DNA from: Podochytrium sp. JEL0797
Lineage: Eukaryota; Chytridiomycota; Chytridiomycetes; Chytridiales; Chytriomycetaceae
Assembly (NCBI GenBank): GCA_027596195.1
Contig: JADGJG010000408.1
Location: 1 to 20,815, forward strand
Length of the DNA: 20,815 nucleotides
Reading direction: 5' to 3'
Position 1 is the stretch's first letter, and every line of letters begins with the position of its first letter. Shown here one piece after another: positions 9,901-18,736 of the stretch. A program made the position numbers and the translations under genes. The notes under the pieces were generated by a model. The model worked only from the letters and a program-made list of their open reading frames with translations. It had not been told where the DNA came from and made no database searches.

Positions 9901-11591
9901 CGACCCCCATAATTGACTGCACCATCAATCTTGCGCTGTCCCTTGACCACTCGACAAGTCACACCCGTTTTCCCGAGGTCTGTTTCGATACTGTGAAGGC
10001 CAATAACTAACACCCGCCCATTTTTCAACGCGTGCTCCTCCTTCTTGCGAAAAGCCTCTACAAGCATTTTGTATCGCCTGGGGCAATGGCTGAATGCTTT
10101 AACTGCAAGCCTCTGTTCACAGTGATACTTCTCGAACGTGCGATACTCTGGAAGAATGAATGCACCAGACCGATCCCCAGCCGTATTTAAATGGGTAACT
10201 CCGTCCCCAGATCCAGCAGAAACCCCGTTTCCACGGAGAGTGTCCCATGCTTTCCTTGGCCCGACTTTCAGAGCTCTCCAAAACCGATAGAACAGTTGAA
10301 AAAGGCGGGGAGTAAAGATGTTCTTGGCTGCCATGCCCGACAAGTTCTCGCAGCCAAAGCCCTTGATCTGCAACAGCATTTAATCAGATGGATCGGCAAA
10401 GAAACGCGTAAAAGAAAAGGAGTTAACCTGAGACAACACCCAATCAAAAGCCATGAGACCAGGACAAAATCTCCCGGTCTTCAATGCCTTCAGCAGCAGC
10501 CGCACCATTCCAACTCGGGTCGTTCTTTTGCCACAAACATCCTCATCCTCCTCATCCAACATGGCTGCCGCCTTCCAATGTCTCAAATCAGATGAACCAA
10601 GTACCTCCTTAATCTCCCTCAGCTGCTTTTTCTTCTTCGAAAACGAGCTTCTAGAATTGCTCAGTTGGCGCCTCAATCTTGCCATGTCTCCACCTTGAGC
10701 AAGAACGCGTGGACACTGGCTTCTCAGAACCTGGCCCCTTTCAGCCCGGCGCGAAACAGATTGAGCTTCACGCATGACAACATCCTCATGCTCTCCTTCT
10801 GCAGCCTCATTAACCACCACAACCCCCACAACCGCACTCCTACCACCACCCTCACCACTGCCTACATCTTCCATTTCAACGTCAACAGATGCAGAATCAG
10901 CCAAGGCTTCGCCAGCGGTTGGGGATTCCAAGAAAGATAAGAGGGACCTCAACGCTTCTTGCGCTTCCATTCCATGGCGCCGTTTCAATGGAGTAAGCAA
11001 CGTTGTAGTGAATGCCCGAGGGCTTGAAGCAAGGTATTCCAGCACGCCGGCCTTGTTTGCAACATAGACGCTCAACCCAGCAGCATACTTGATATTTGGA
11101 GAGTGATTCTGTGGCACGGATGTTTTTGCCAGACCAATCAAAGACGCGATTGGATACAGTTTGAATGATGTGGCTTGGCTGCCCAAGAGGTGAGCTGGTT
11201 GCAAACGTTGTTTTCCTCTCCAAAAGATAGAGGGGATTCCTTCTGCAAGGAATGAATTTCAGAATTCTGGGGACACGATCAATTCAAATACAGAATGTAC
11301 CAGGTACGGTTTCTTGATTGCCTGGACAATCTAATTGGTGAGGTTCCAGTTGCTGCCCGTGACCCCCAGTGGGATCTACAGAGTTTGGATGTGAGGGGGC
11401 GACAAAAGCCAATTTGAGTTTGATCTACCTTGAGTGAAGTTCGCGGCATCCTCTTCATGACCGAGTCTGGCTCGCGCAGGGTGAGCTATGGCACTTACAG
11501 CTCTGGGGGAAGCCAATTTTGCAGCCGTGGTGGCTAACCTGGCGGCTAACAGATTCGCTTGACGGGATATCAGTCCCCGCGTTCGTGTCAT
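6954..11591 (-). CDS. Large SAP-domain protein, family unknown
   Basis: Seven minus-strand exons in consistent phase: 11591-11429, 11242-10428, 10367-9837, 9775-8653, 8605-8043, 7996-7127 and 7079-6954; about 1396 residues. The exon 3 donor could instead lie at 9827, in the same phase. The clearest domain is a C-terminal SAP motif rebuilt across the last intron: LREFLKSKGVKKSGLK joined to AQLVEAVKLYF (about 1340-1366). SAP domains bind DNA, often at scaffold regions. STSIRSYF near 1267-1274 resembles a PCNA-interacting motif without its glutamine. A KKKKQLREIK stretch may be a nuclear localisation signal. Exon 2 codes an acidic, glycine/valine-rich linker. The central helical region (exons 3-5) matches nothing I recognise. 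A nuclear DNA-replication, repair or chromatin role is inference; a domesticated or mobile-element origin is also possible. An internal intact frame over seven exons argues it is a living gene. Confidence 0.75.
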
Positions 11592-11638
11592 TTTTGACGG
11601 AGATTAAAATGTCTTAAAATCGGTTATTAATTCAGGAG

Positions 11639-11646
11639 CGTGTTTT
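11639..11646 (+). repeat. Left 8-bp target-site duplication of hAT element
   Basis: CGTGTTTT directly precedes the CAGTGGCGG end of the element and is repeated exactly at 12913-12920. Eight base pairs is the known duplication length for hAT transposition. Confidence 0.92.
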
Positions 11647-11662
11647 CAGTGGCGGAGCTACC

Positions 11663-11691
11663 GGGGGGGCGCGGGGGGTTGGCGCCCCCCC
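11663..11691 (+). repeat. Subterminal GC hairpin of the hAT element
   Basis: GGGGGGGCGC (11663-11672) and GCGCCCCCCC (11682-11691) form a perfect 10-bp inverted repeat around a 9-base loop, just inside the left end. Subterminal repeats often bind transposase in hAT elements; that role here is inference. Confidence 0.65.
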
Positions 11692-11899
11692 CAGTTCTTC
11701 CAGGGGTGAGGGGGGCAGGGGGTCGAGGGGTGGGGCTAAGGTCAATATGTGCCGCCTTGGTGGCAACAAAGACTTAAAAAATATTACGGTTGCAATAGTG
11801 TTTACGTTTTAGCTCGCCCCTGTGAAGCTGGGGTCGCTGGATCAAACCCACTTCAGGACACAGTTTATATTTTTTCTTTTTTTATCCTTTTATCAACGA

Positions 11900-12830
11900 A
11901 TGAGCTCATCTTTGGAGTCACTGCGCACCCCTGTAGCCTCAGCCGCTGTACCAAGACGGAAACGCAAACTGATCCAAAAAGTTAATAGCAGCAGCGATAA
12001 GGGTGGAATCGACGCCAGAAAGCAACCAGAGCAACACCAGCAGCCACAGCATCAATATCAGTTGCACCAGTCACAGCAACCACAGCAACCACAGCAACCA
12101 CAGCAACTGCATTAAACACAGCACTTGCTGCAACCACAGCAGCGACTGCAGCAATCAACGACGTTGGAAACTCGCGTGGCAAGATCTTCCTCAAGACCAC
12201 ACCCGAAAAAATTGTCCATTTCCTATCGGAGATTGCAGGCGACAGAACAAACCAGCCAAGAAGACGCAGTAGCAGCACTTCAAAGACGACTTCATCGCAG
12301 CAGCTGCTGAAAAGACACGCCAAGAGCTCAAGGCCCATTTCCCCAAGGATTCCCACGGCCTGTAGCGCCTGTTCGCCAACCTTAATCCCTTCAAGAATTG
12401 GACGCGATGGGAGGAGGAGAATATTTTGGAAAACATTTTGGTGTTTGTTAAAATCCACACCACCGACATCTCACGCGCTGACGTGGACTACTTAAGCGCA
12501 GAACACTGCTCATTTCGACGTGCCAAAGAACTTGGTATTTCCCCGGTGTGCAACGAAGCCAAATTGGAATCATGTAGCGATCTCTCCATTGTATTCCATT
12601 CAACCGGCGTCAACCGTGTCTACCCGCTTCTCACTCACCTCATGTACATTGTACTTACGCTTCCCATGTCCACATGCTTCTATTAAAAAGCCTTCTCCAC
12701 CATGAAAATTGTCAAGAATCGGCTTCGAACGTCAATTGATTACCTCTCCAACTAGTTGGTCATCTATATTGAAAAGGAATATTGAAAATCGGTCATCATG
12801 CTATTATTCTGAAAATAAACGAGCGTCGCG
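11900..12830 (+). pseudogene. hAT transposase remnant
   Basis: An ATG at 11900 opens a basic, serine-rich stretch (RRKRKL) that runs into a glutamine/proline-rich segment and stops at 12115. From about 12290, in another frame, comes a hAT-like C-terminal half: KAHFPKDSHGL, NLNPFKNW, then VYPLLTHLMYIVLTLPMST, a stop (TAA 12684-12686), then KAFSTMKIVKNRLRTSIDYL. The block from YP-x-L to the FSTMK-x-VKNRLR segment is the hAT family dimerisation region. At least three in-frame stops (near 12364, 12685 and 12754) and loss of most catalytic sequence make it non-functional. Confidence 0.8.
12072..12107 (+). repeat. 9-bp CACAGCAAC tandem repeat
   Basis: Four perfect head-to-tail copies of CACAGCAAC lie inside a wider CAG/CAA-rich tract (about 12025-12150). 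In the remnant's frame they encode a glutamine-proline repeat. This looks like slippage expansion in a dead transposon rather than a functional site. Confidence 0.85.
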
Positions 12831-13368
12831 CAAACATTTTGACATTTATTATTACTCAGCAAGGGTTCAACTCCGGCGCACCCCCTGAAAGATGGGCCTA
12901 GCTCCGCCACTGCGTGTTTTTATCATATCTGACAAATAAGATCTCAGCGGTACATAAGAACCAATACAATCCGAGTTTCAGACAGTGAAAATGTTGATTA
13001 GATCTTTCGTCGAGAGAGCTTTAAAAAAACAACTGGATTTTTTCTCAGCAACAAATATACATTTCTATTCAATAAGAAATATTCTCCAGACTTTCACCAC
13101 CAATTTGAGATATTCCAATGGTCGTTGCCGTTGGTGGTTAGTGTGAAAGGAGGCGCGGCAGATGACTGGGGACGCCATTTCCCGGGCGTATTCCTGTGGC
13201 AAAATTTTTGAAAAGTGGTGCATGTGATGTGGCTTCAGATTCAAACCCTGGCTCAAATGAATATTTGAGATGCCACACCAAAATGAATGAGCTCTTGACC
13301 GAAATCGTGCCGGAAATGCCGAAGGAGTTTGCGGAGGTAACAGATTCGGACTCTGACTCAAATGAAAT

Positions 13369-14072
13369 TTGGGATACCTCCTCAATTCTGGAGCACCGAC
13401 GGAACCGACGCCACCGTTTGTTGACTATGAGCTCCTCCTAGTGAATGAGTTCAAAGACGTGGATGGCAACGCGATATCTTTGGAGGCACAGTTCGAGTTG
13501 GATGAGGGAGATAAGGTGATTGGAGTGGCCACGCCAACGGAAAAAGAGGAGGAACATGGTAAAGAGGCGGAACTTGGAGAAGAGGTGGGACATGAGGATA
13601 GGAAGCGGCTGCAAGCAGTGTACGTGAACATGTTGGGGGAAATGGGTGGGGAAATGGCGAGGGAGTTTTATTGCATGGGAGGGGGAGCGGTGCAAGTTTT
13701 GGGGGAAGACGATTGGGGAGACAAGGTGCGGGTGTGGACGAAAGCGAAGAAGGTGGCGGACAAGGTACGCCCGGCAGCCACAGCCCTCCCACCTGGTGCG
13801 ACGATGGATTCCTGGAAGAATGACTTGAGGGAGGGGGCAGTGAAGGAGCAACCGACGCGATTGACGGAGGAGAGATTGGACGCGTGGTTCGACAAGACGC
13901 GTGCGGAGGCACCGGGGTTTGTGACAGAGGTGGAAATCGAGTACTTGAAGGGTCGGATGAGGGGTTACGGAGAGGCGTTTGCGTTCTCGCTGGGAGAAAG
14001 AGGTCGGTTGAAGGAGGGATTATTCGAACCGGTGCGCATCCACACAGTGCCACACGTGCCGTGGAACTCGAG
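13369..14072 (+). pseudogene. Ty3/gypsy pol, pre-RT region
   Basis: The frame is open from 13369 to a stop at 14091. It contains KKVADKVRPAATALPPG and, further on, YGEAFAFSLGERGRL and then PVRIHTVPHVPW. This arrangement (KV-x-PVATxLP, then aFA-x-x-x-x-E-x-G and TVPH-x-PW) is the block that precedes reverse transcriptase in many fungal gypsy elements. Directly after PHVPW the homology breaks and the frame runs into a stop. No proper start codon precedes it (the open frame begins at a TTG); a shifted fragment with ATG at 13283 (MNELLTEIVPEMPKEF) lies just upstream in another frame. Confidence 0.75.
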
Positions 14073-16691
14073 GTGTTTATTGACGACTTGACGATTTTCA
14101 CGGGCAAACCGCCTTGTTTCGACGAGTCAGTGGATCATTCGGGAGTGAGGGAGTGCGTCGTTGAACACGCAAACGCGGTGGTGCGAGTGTTGGAGAAGTT
14201 GGTGGATTCAGGGTTGACAGTGCCGGGCGCAAAGACGGAGTTGTTGTTGCCGAAGGTTTTGACACTTGGGGTTGTGATTTCTCAGGCGGGGAGAGAGGTG
14301 AATCCAGCAAAGAGGGACGCGATTGTGCGCTGGGGGTACCCGAAGAACGTGTCAGAGTTGCGGTCGTACTTGGGGACGTTGACGTGTTGGAGGTCATGGA
14401 TCGACTGCTTCTCGCTTCGAGGGTACCCGCTGTTCAAGCTGTACAAGAAGGACCAGCCGTGGGAATGGGGGGAGGAGCAGATTGCAGCGTTCGAAGATTT
14501 GCGAACGGCTTTGATGGAGGCCCCGATTCGAAGGAATTTGGACACGACAGACTTAGAAGGATGACCACCGATTTTGGCGTTTGACGCGTACATGGTGGGG
14601 GAGGGTGCGTGTTTGTGTCAGGTGGACGAGGAGGGGAACCGGTTTGCGATCTCGTTCGAGTCGGGGCTGTTCAACAAGGCGGAGAGGAACTACCCGCAAG
14701 TGAAGAAGGAGCTGTGTGCGTGCGTGAGGAACCTGAAACGGGTGTATGTGTGGATCTTTGTGTGTCCCGTGTTGATTCTGGAAACGGACGCGTCGGCATT
14801 GAAGGGAATGGTGAACAACCCTGCAATTACGGACGCAACGATGCTGAGGTGGATTCTGTATGTGATGACGTTCCCAGTGTTGTGGAAGCTGGTGAAGGGA
14901 AAGGTGCACAAGGTGCCGGATGCAATGTCGAGGATTTTCTCGAAACCGCCGCCGGAAGCTGAAACCGCGGAGGACAGCAAGGAGGTGGAGAACGCGATCG
15001 ACGCAATGTTGGAAGTGGTTTTGGTGGTCGACAAGGGGCAAGTGACAGCGGAGGAGGCGGAGGATTCGTGGGTGCATTACGGGAGGGTGAGCGCGTTGGC
15101 GAGGGTATTCGCCGCGTTTGAGGAGTACAAGGACGATCTGCGAATGTGGGAAGTTGCAAGTGTGTTGGATGGCACGTTGGGTGATTGGGTTGGTACCGAG
15201 GGCGAGACGTACTCGACTGAGGAGATTCGAAAAGTGATGCGGCGAGCGGCGAGGTTCTTTCTGCAAGATGGGAAGCTGTGGAAGTGTGGGGACGACAAGT
15301 GGGAATTTCCGGTGTTGTGTTTGGCGAGGAAGGAGGATCGGGACAAGGTCATGAGGATTGCCCACGAGGGAGTGGGAGGTGGACACTTTGGGAGAGCGCT
15401 GACGTACCAAAAACTTCGGTTGCGGTTTTACTGGGAAGGAATGGAGTCGGATGTGGGCCGCTTTGTTGGGGGCTGTGTGTCGTGCCTGTTCTTGTCTCAG
15501 AAACGGGAGGTGGAGTCGAGCAAGCCAAAGAAAGCCCCACTCTCGGTCGTAATGGTTTGGGCTGTGGATATGGTACACATGCCAATGGGTGCGAATGGCA
15601 AGCGGTATTTGCTACACGCGGTGGACGAGTTGAGTGGATATCCAGAGGCGCAGGCGTTCAAGGTGAAGGATTTGGGGGTGTCAATGAAGTGGGTAGTGGA
15701 GAACGTGTTTTATCGGTTTGGAATGCCAATGGTCGTGTTGGTGGATGGCGGGGAATTCGCGTCGAAGGAGGCGCGGGAAGTGTCGATTGCCTTGGGATTC
15801 AAGATTTTCGTCACGACACCGTATAACCACCAGGCGTTGGGAACGGTGGAGCGAGCACACGCGCCGGTGGTCAAGGCAATCGCGTGTCTGTGCCGGGACA
15901 AGCCAGGAAAGTGGCCCACTGTCTTGAACGCGGCCCTCTTCGCGGTTCGAGTCACTACTGGCCATAGGGGCATCTCGCCTCTCAAGGCACTCATTGGGCA
16001 AGAGCCACTACTTCCGCTGGATTTTGCATTGGGAACGTTCTTCATTCGAGACTGGGATCGGACAATGACCACCACGGAGTTGTTGGTGAATCGCACGCTT
16101 CAGCAGGAGGGGCATCAGATTACAATTGGACAGTTACGTCGTGTGCTGGACGCGGAAAGGGTGAAGTCGAGCCTTGATTTCGACAACCGGAACGCTCACA
16201 AGTTGCGTGAGGATCGATTGAAGGTGGATGACTTTGTTCTGATGTGGGATTCGACCCGTGACACCACATGGGGGAGGAAGTTAGATGACCGCTACAGTGG
16301 ACCGTACGTTGTTGTGCGAGTATTGGAGGGAGCGTACGTGCTCAGGGAGTTGGATGGGCGCGAGCTTCGTAGGCCCATATCAGGGAATCGGTTGGTGCGC
16401 TTTCCGGTGGAGTTATTGAAGCCGGGTCTCATGAAGGAGTTGTTCGACTTTGAGGAGGTGGGCGAGGTTGACGAGGCCACGGAATCAGGTCGCGCTTTGG
16501 CGGCCATCATCCGGGCTCCTGAGTTGGAGGTGTGGGGTATGTTTGAGAACTGGCGGTCGGAGTTCCCTGAGTCGTACGATTTCACTTACGAGTCGTTGGA
16601 GGCGCGCAACAGCGTTTTATTGGAGTGTTCACTGCTGGAGTATCAGGTGGGCATTGAAGGGACCAATGCCAGTCGCTACGCTGGTATTTGA
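14073..16691 (+). pseudogene. Ty3/gypsy pol: RT end, RNase H, integrase
   Basis: The frame begins at VFIDDLTIFTG, the FxDD active-site box of reverse transcriptase, then the thumb (LRSYLGTLTCWRSW). A TGA at 14562-14564 interrupts it just before RNase H, whose LAFDAYMVGEGACLCQ, Y-x-Q-x-K-K-E-L and TDASALKGM blocks are clear to about 14940. The integrase has a zinc motif (HEGVGGGHFG...CVSC, about 15360-15490), a catalytic core with VDMVHM, LVDGGEF and a glutamate in GTVERAH (about 15560-15860), and a GPY/F-like module (YSGPYVVVRVLEGAYVLREL, about 16290-16350). The 705-codon frame after the TGA is fully open. The RT fingers and most of the palm are missing, so the element cannot copy itself. Confidence 0.85.
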
Positions 16692-17157
16692 GATCCTGTG
16701 GTGGGGAATACGGGTGACGCGTTTTGATGAGGTGGTTTAGGCATTTTGGGGTTTTATAGTTTATTTGTTTGTTTGGATGAGAAAGGGAGAATAGATCGTA
16801 AAAACAAAGCGAGTGCCACTTGTAACCGAGTCCGACAGTCCACCGCCCGCTCAACCGAATACAGAGCCGCCATCCTTCAGAAAGCACACAAGTTAGCTTA
16901 GAGGAGTTCTTGGGACAGAGTATCGCCAGCCGCTGCAGTCGTCTATCGCCCAACAGTTACATTTACATCTCCTTGTGCCGAAGTCGAACCTAAGTCTCCA
17001 TACGGGGTTCTTCTCTACGTAGTTGCCGACCCAGCAGAATACTATTATCTCGTGTCGGGTGTTTCAGTCTCGGTTGAATTGGAGTGACGGCATGGGACGA
17101 TTGTATTTGGCAAAAGATTTCGAACACGCGGGTCATCACTGAAACTGAAACACAGTT
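16692..17157. other. Non-coding stretch after the retroelement
   Basis: This 466-bp region holds the presumed 3' tail of the retroelement and the downstream side of the next minus-strand gene. A purine-rich run (GATGAGAAAGGGAGAATA, 16776-16793) could be a polypurine tract. A TGTAAC...GTTACA segment at 16821-16961 is a candidate LTR. No ORF or RNA gene is visible. Confidence 0.5.
16821..16961 (+). repeat. Candidate 3' LTR (141 bp), unpaired
   Basis: The segment starts TGTAAC and ends GTTACA, a perfect 6-bp inverted pair of the TG...CA type normal for LTRs. It sits 130 bp after the integrase stop codon. Against it: no matching copy occurs upstream of pol, the purine-rich run lies about 30 bp away rather than adjacent, and no target-site duplication is evident. 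Confidence 0.3.
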
Positions 17158-17160
17158 TCA
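17140..17160 (-). repeat. Perfect hairpin over a stop codon
   Basis: TGAAACTG (17140-17147) and CAGTTTCA (17153-17160) form a perfect 8-bp stem with a 5-base loop. Its first minus-strand triplet is the TGA stop of the gene at 17158-17667. It could be a 3'-end structure in that mRNA; function unknown. Confidence 0.6.
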
Positions 17161-17667
17161 CTCCAGTTTCGCAATCGGCACCAAAGCAACATATTCCTCC
17201 TTTTTCTGATCATCCCGAATCTTTCCCGTCCACCCAGATTCCTCTTGAACGCGCCGCGCAACAGTCGCGGGGGCCTTTTTCCCAGATGGGACAATCACGA
17301 TCCCAAACTCATTTCCCTCCAATCCGTTTGGTCGCATGTAGAGTATAGATGCAGGTCTGGCTTGGATCCGTCTGTATGATAAAAAATGGCTGCGATTTGA
17401 ATATCAGTAAGTGGTCGCACACTTGACAACCTCGAATTTATTACCGTCTGTGAAGCACCCTGGGAGGTCACCGCCGAATTTGATTCCCTTTGTCCACTTG
17501 TATGATTCTGCAGGTCGCGTTCGTATCCCTTTGATTTGGTGAAACGGGATCACCATCTCCTTGCTGGTTGTAAAATAAAAGGCATGTAAAACAATGATTG
17601 AGCGGGGGTGGCTATCAGAGTGAAAGGTTGAACCATACTTCCACATAACTGCGAGAATCTTCTCCAT
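17158..17667 (-). CDS. Small two-exon gene, function unknown
   Basis: Two exons on the minus strand, 17667-17423 and 17371-17158, joined by a 51-bp intron (GTGTGC donor, ACTGAT branch-like site, ATACAG acceptor); 152 residues. The splice joins FEVVK to RIQARPASILYMRPNG in phase and removes a stop. The protein starts MEKILAVMWKYG and ends VPIAKLE. It has no membrane segment or signal peptide and contains several Gly/Pro-rich turns (GIKFGGDLPGC, SGKKAP). I do not recognise a family. The single uninterrupted frame on both sides of a well-phased short intron supports a real gene; a fragment of a larger, decayed gene is the alternative. Confidence 0.5.
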
Positions 17668-18667
17668 TGTGGAAGGCAGGACGCGAAGCTCTTGTGCCTG
17701 TGCGTCAAATTCGAGTTCTGATCACCATCCCCTCTCAACCCTCGGCACACCCCTCTCATTCGAATCACGACTGTAGGGTCCGCGGGGCTGCTGAAGCGCG
17801 AGGGTCGGCGAGTCCTTTGGGACCGTGCATTTATTGATTCAATCAACTTATCCAAAATATGTGAAATGCATAAATATAAACTATAAACAAGGGACAATGC
17901 ATATGCAACTGATGGTACCGGGGGACCCGGTAATGCATGAGGACATGACACATGAGGACACAACACCCCCCCCCCCCCAAACTGCAAGTTTCTAGAAAAG
18001 TTGTGACGAATTTCTTCCGTTTGCGTCTGGAAGCAAGGCGTTTCCGCTCTGTGTCGTGGTATTTCTTGATGATGGCAACATCGGCGAATGCTAAGTGTGG
18101 AATCTACGGAGGGTAATACGACCCCCCCTGCGTTCGAAACCGACTTTCCACCAATCAGATACGCGAGTTGAACATGAAAGTGTTGAGTCACTCACGAAGC
18201 ACTCGTTTCTCTCTTTCTTTTTTCCCTCTGCACACCCCATCACCGCTTCTATTTGATGATGGCCCCTGCTCTCTAAACGTTTGTGTGGCCATTGGAGAAA
18301 TATTTTCGCATACTGCCTCGCAGTGAGCGGTTCCTCTTATAAAAACCAGTTTTTAGTATATTTTTTAAATGTGAGAAGAAACCGCTCATTCCAGACTGAG
18401 GTGTTCAAATTGACGAGTTACAATTGACGGTGTTGTCGCCAAATGATTTTTCTCTTGATTGTTGTTGTGACGTGCAGTGAGGCGGGCCGGGTAAGGAAAC
18501 TGTAGCTCCTAAGCGAGAGAATAAAAGTTTTGGTTCGGCTACATGCATGAAGAATTAGATTCCTTCCTTTCCTAAGGCAAAAACTTGTAATCTGTGTTGA
18601 TGGCGGTAGACTCTCATTCATTGTTCTCTTGAGAAAGACGACAAACAAATACATATTCCGCACCACA
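17668..18667. other. 1-kb gene-free region
   Basis: I see no convincing gene here. A 214-codon minus-strand open frame (18191-17550) has low-complexity, unlike-protein composition. Visible features are a run of 13 C (17966-17978) preceded by short repeats of CATGAGGACA, and the hairpin at 18324-18388. The right part probably contains the promoter of the plus-strand gene starting at 18729, with a TATAAAA at 18338-18344, although that motif also sits in the hairpin. Confidence 0.5.
18324..18388. repeat. Long imperfect hairpin with AT-rich centre
   Basis: TGAGCGGTTCCTCT (18324-18337) pairs with AGAAGAAACCGCTCA (18374-18388) with about one mismatch and one bulge. The loop itself holds a second near-palindrome, TATAAAAACCAGTTTTTAGTATA. 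It could be a tiny inverted-repeat transposon relic, a cruciform-prone site, or a promoter-region structure. No flanking duplication is obvious. Confidence 0.55.
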
Positions 18668-18736
18668 ATGGCGCGTCAAAAACGATCAGAATTTATCCAG
18701 CGCTTTTGCTCTTTTTCGTTCCGAAAACATGACTGA
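18668..18736 (+). promoter_or_regulatory. Upstream ORF overlapping the main start codon
   Basis: An ATG at 18668 (context CACAATGG) opens a 22-codon frame, MARQKRSEFIQRFCSFSFRK and two more residues, ending at TGA 18734-18736. It overlaps the gene's ATG at 18729 in a different frame. If both lie on the mRNA, translating it would reduce initiation at 18729. The transcript start is unknown, so this is a candidate. Confidence 0.4.

Larger units (their letters stand above)
11647..12912 (+). mobile_element. hAT-superfamily transposon, internally deleted
   Basis: This 1266-bp element has perfect 14-bp inverted ends (CAGTGGCGGAGCTA at 11647-11660, TAGCTCCGCCACTG at 12899-12912) and an exact 8-bp duplication of CGTGTTTT on both sides. 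Both features are diagnostic of hAT elements; the CAGTGGCGGA terminus is common among Tip100/Charlie-like members. It is shorter than autonomous copies (usually 2.5-5 kb) and carries only transposase fragments with stops. It is inserted 55 bp upstream of the SAP gene's start codon, so it may have changed that promoter. The exact duplication and ends indicate a fairly recent insertion. Confidence 0.92.
13196..16740 (+). mobile_element. Ty3/gypsy retrotransposon remnant
   Basis: This region holds consecutive pieces of a Ty3/gypsy polyprotein: a pre-RT region, the very end of the reverse transcriptase, RNase H, and an integrase with a GPY/F module. The order RT-RNase H-integrase defines the Ty3/gypsy group. 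I found no recognisable gag or protease upstream (12921-13195 is featureless) and no pair of long terminal repeats. The element is therefore truncated at its 5' side and internally deleted. The left border is approximate. A possible 3' LTR is listed separately. Confidence 0.85.

Noticed and set aside
13230..13255. tRNA-like B box (GATTCAAACCC)
   Set aside because: No matching A box 30-60 bp upstream and no cloverleaf can be drawn; chance match.
13451..14107. 218-codon Pro/Ser-rich minus-strand frame
   Set aside because: Antisense shadow of the Ty3/gypsy pre-RT region.
14553..15578. 341-codon open frame on the minus strand
   Set aside because: It lies antisense to RNase H and integrase coding sequence, is very rich in His, Arg, Leu and Pro, and resembles no protein. 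Its length reflects the codon bias of the sense frame.
17966..17978. Run of 13 C as a functional element
   Set aside because: Probably an ordinary homopolymer in a gene-free region, and its length may be a sequencing or assembly artefact.
17550..18191. 213-codon open frame on the minus strand
   Set aside because: Low-complexity composition, includes translation of the poly-C run, overlaps the better-supported 17158-17667 gene in another frame, and has no recognisable motif.
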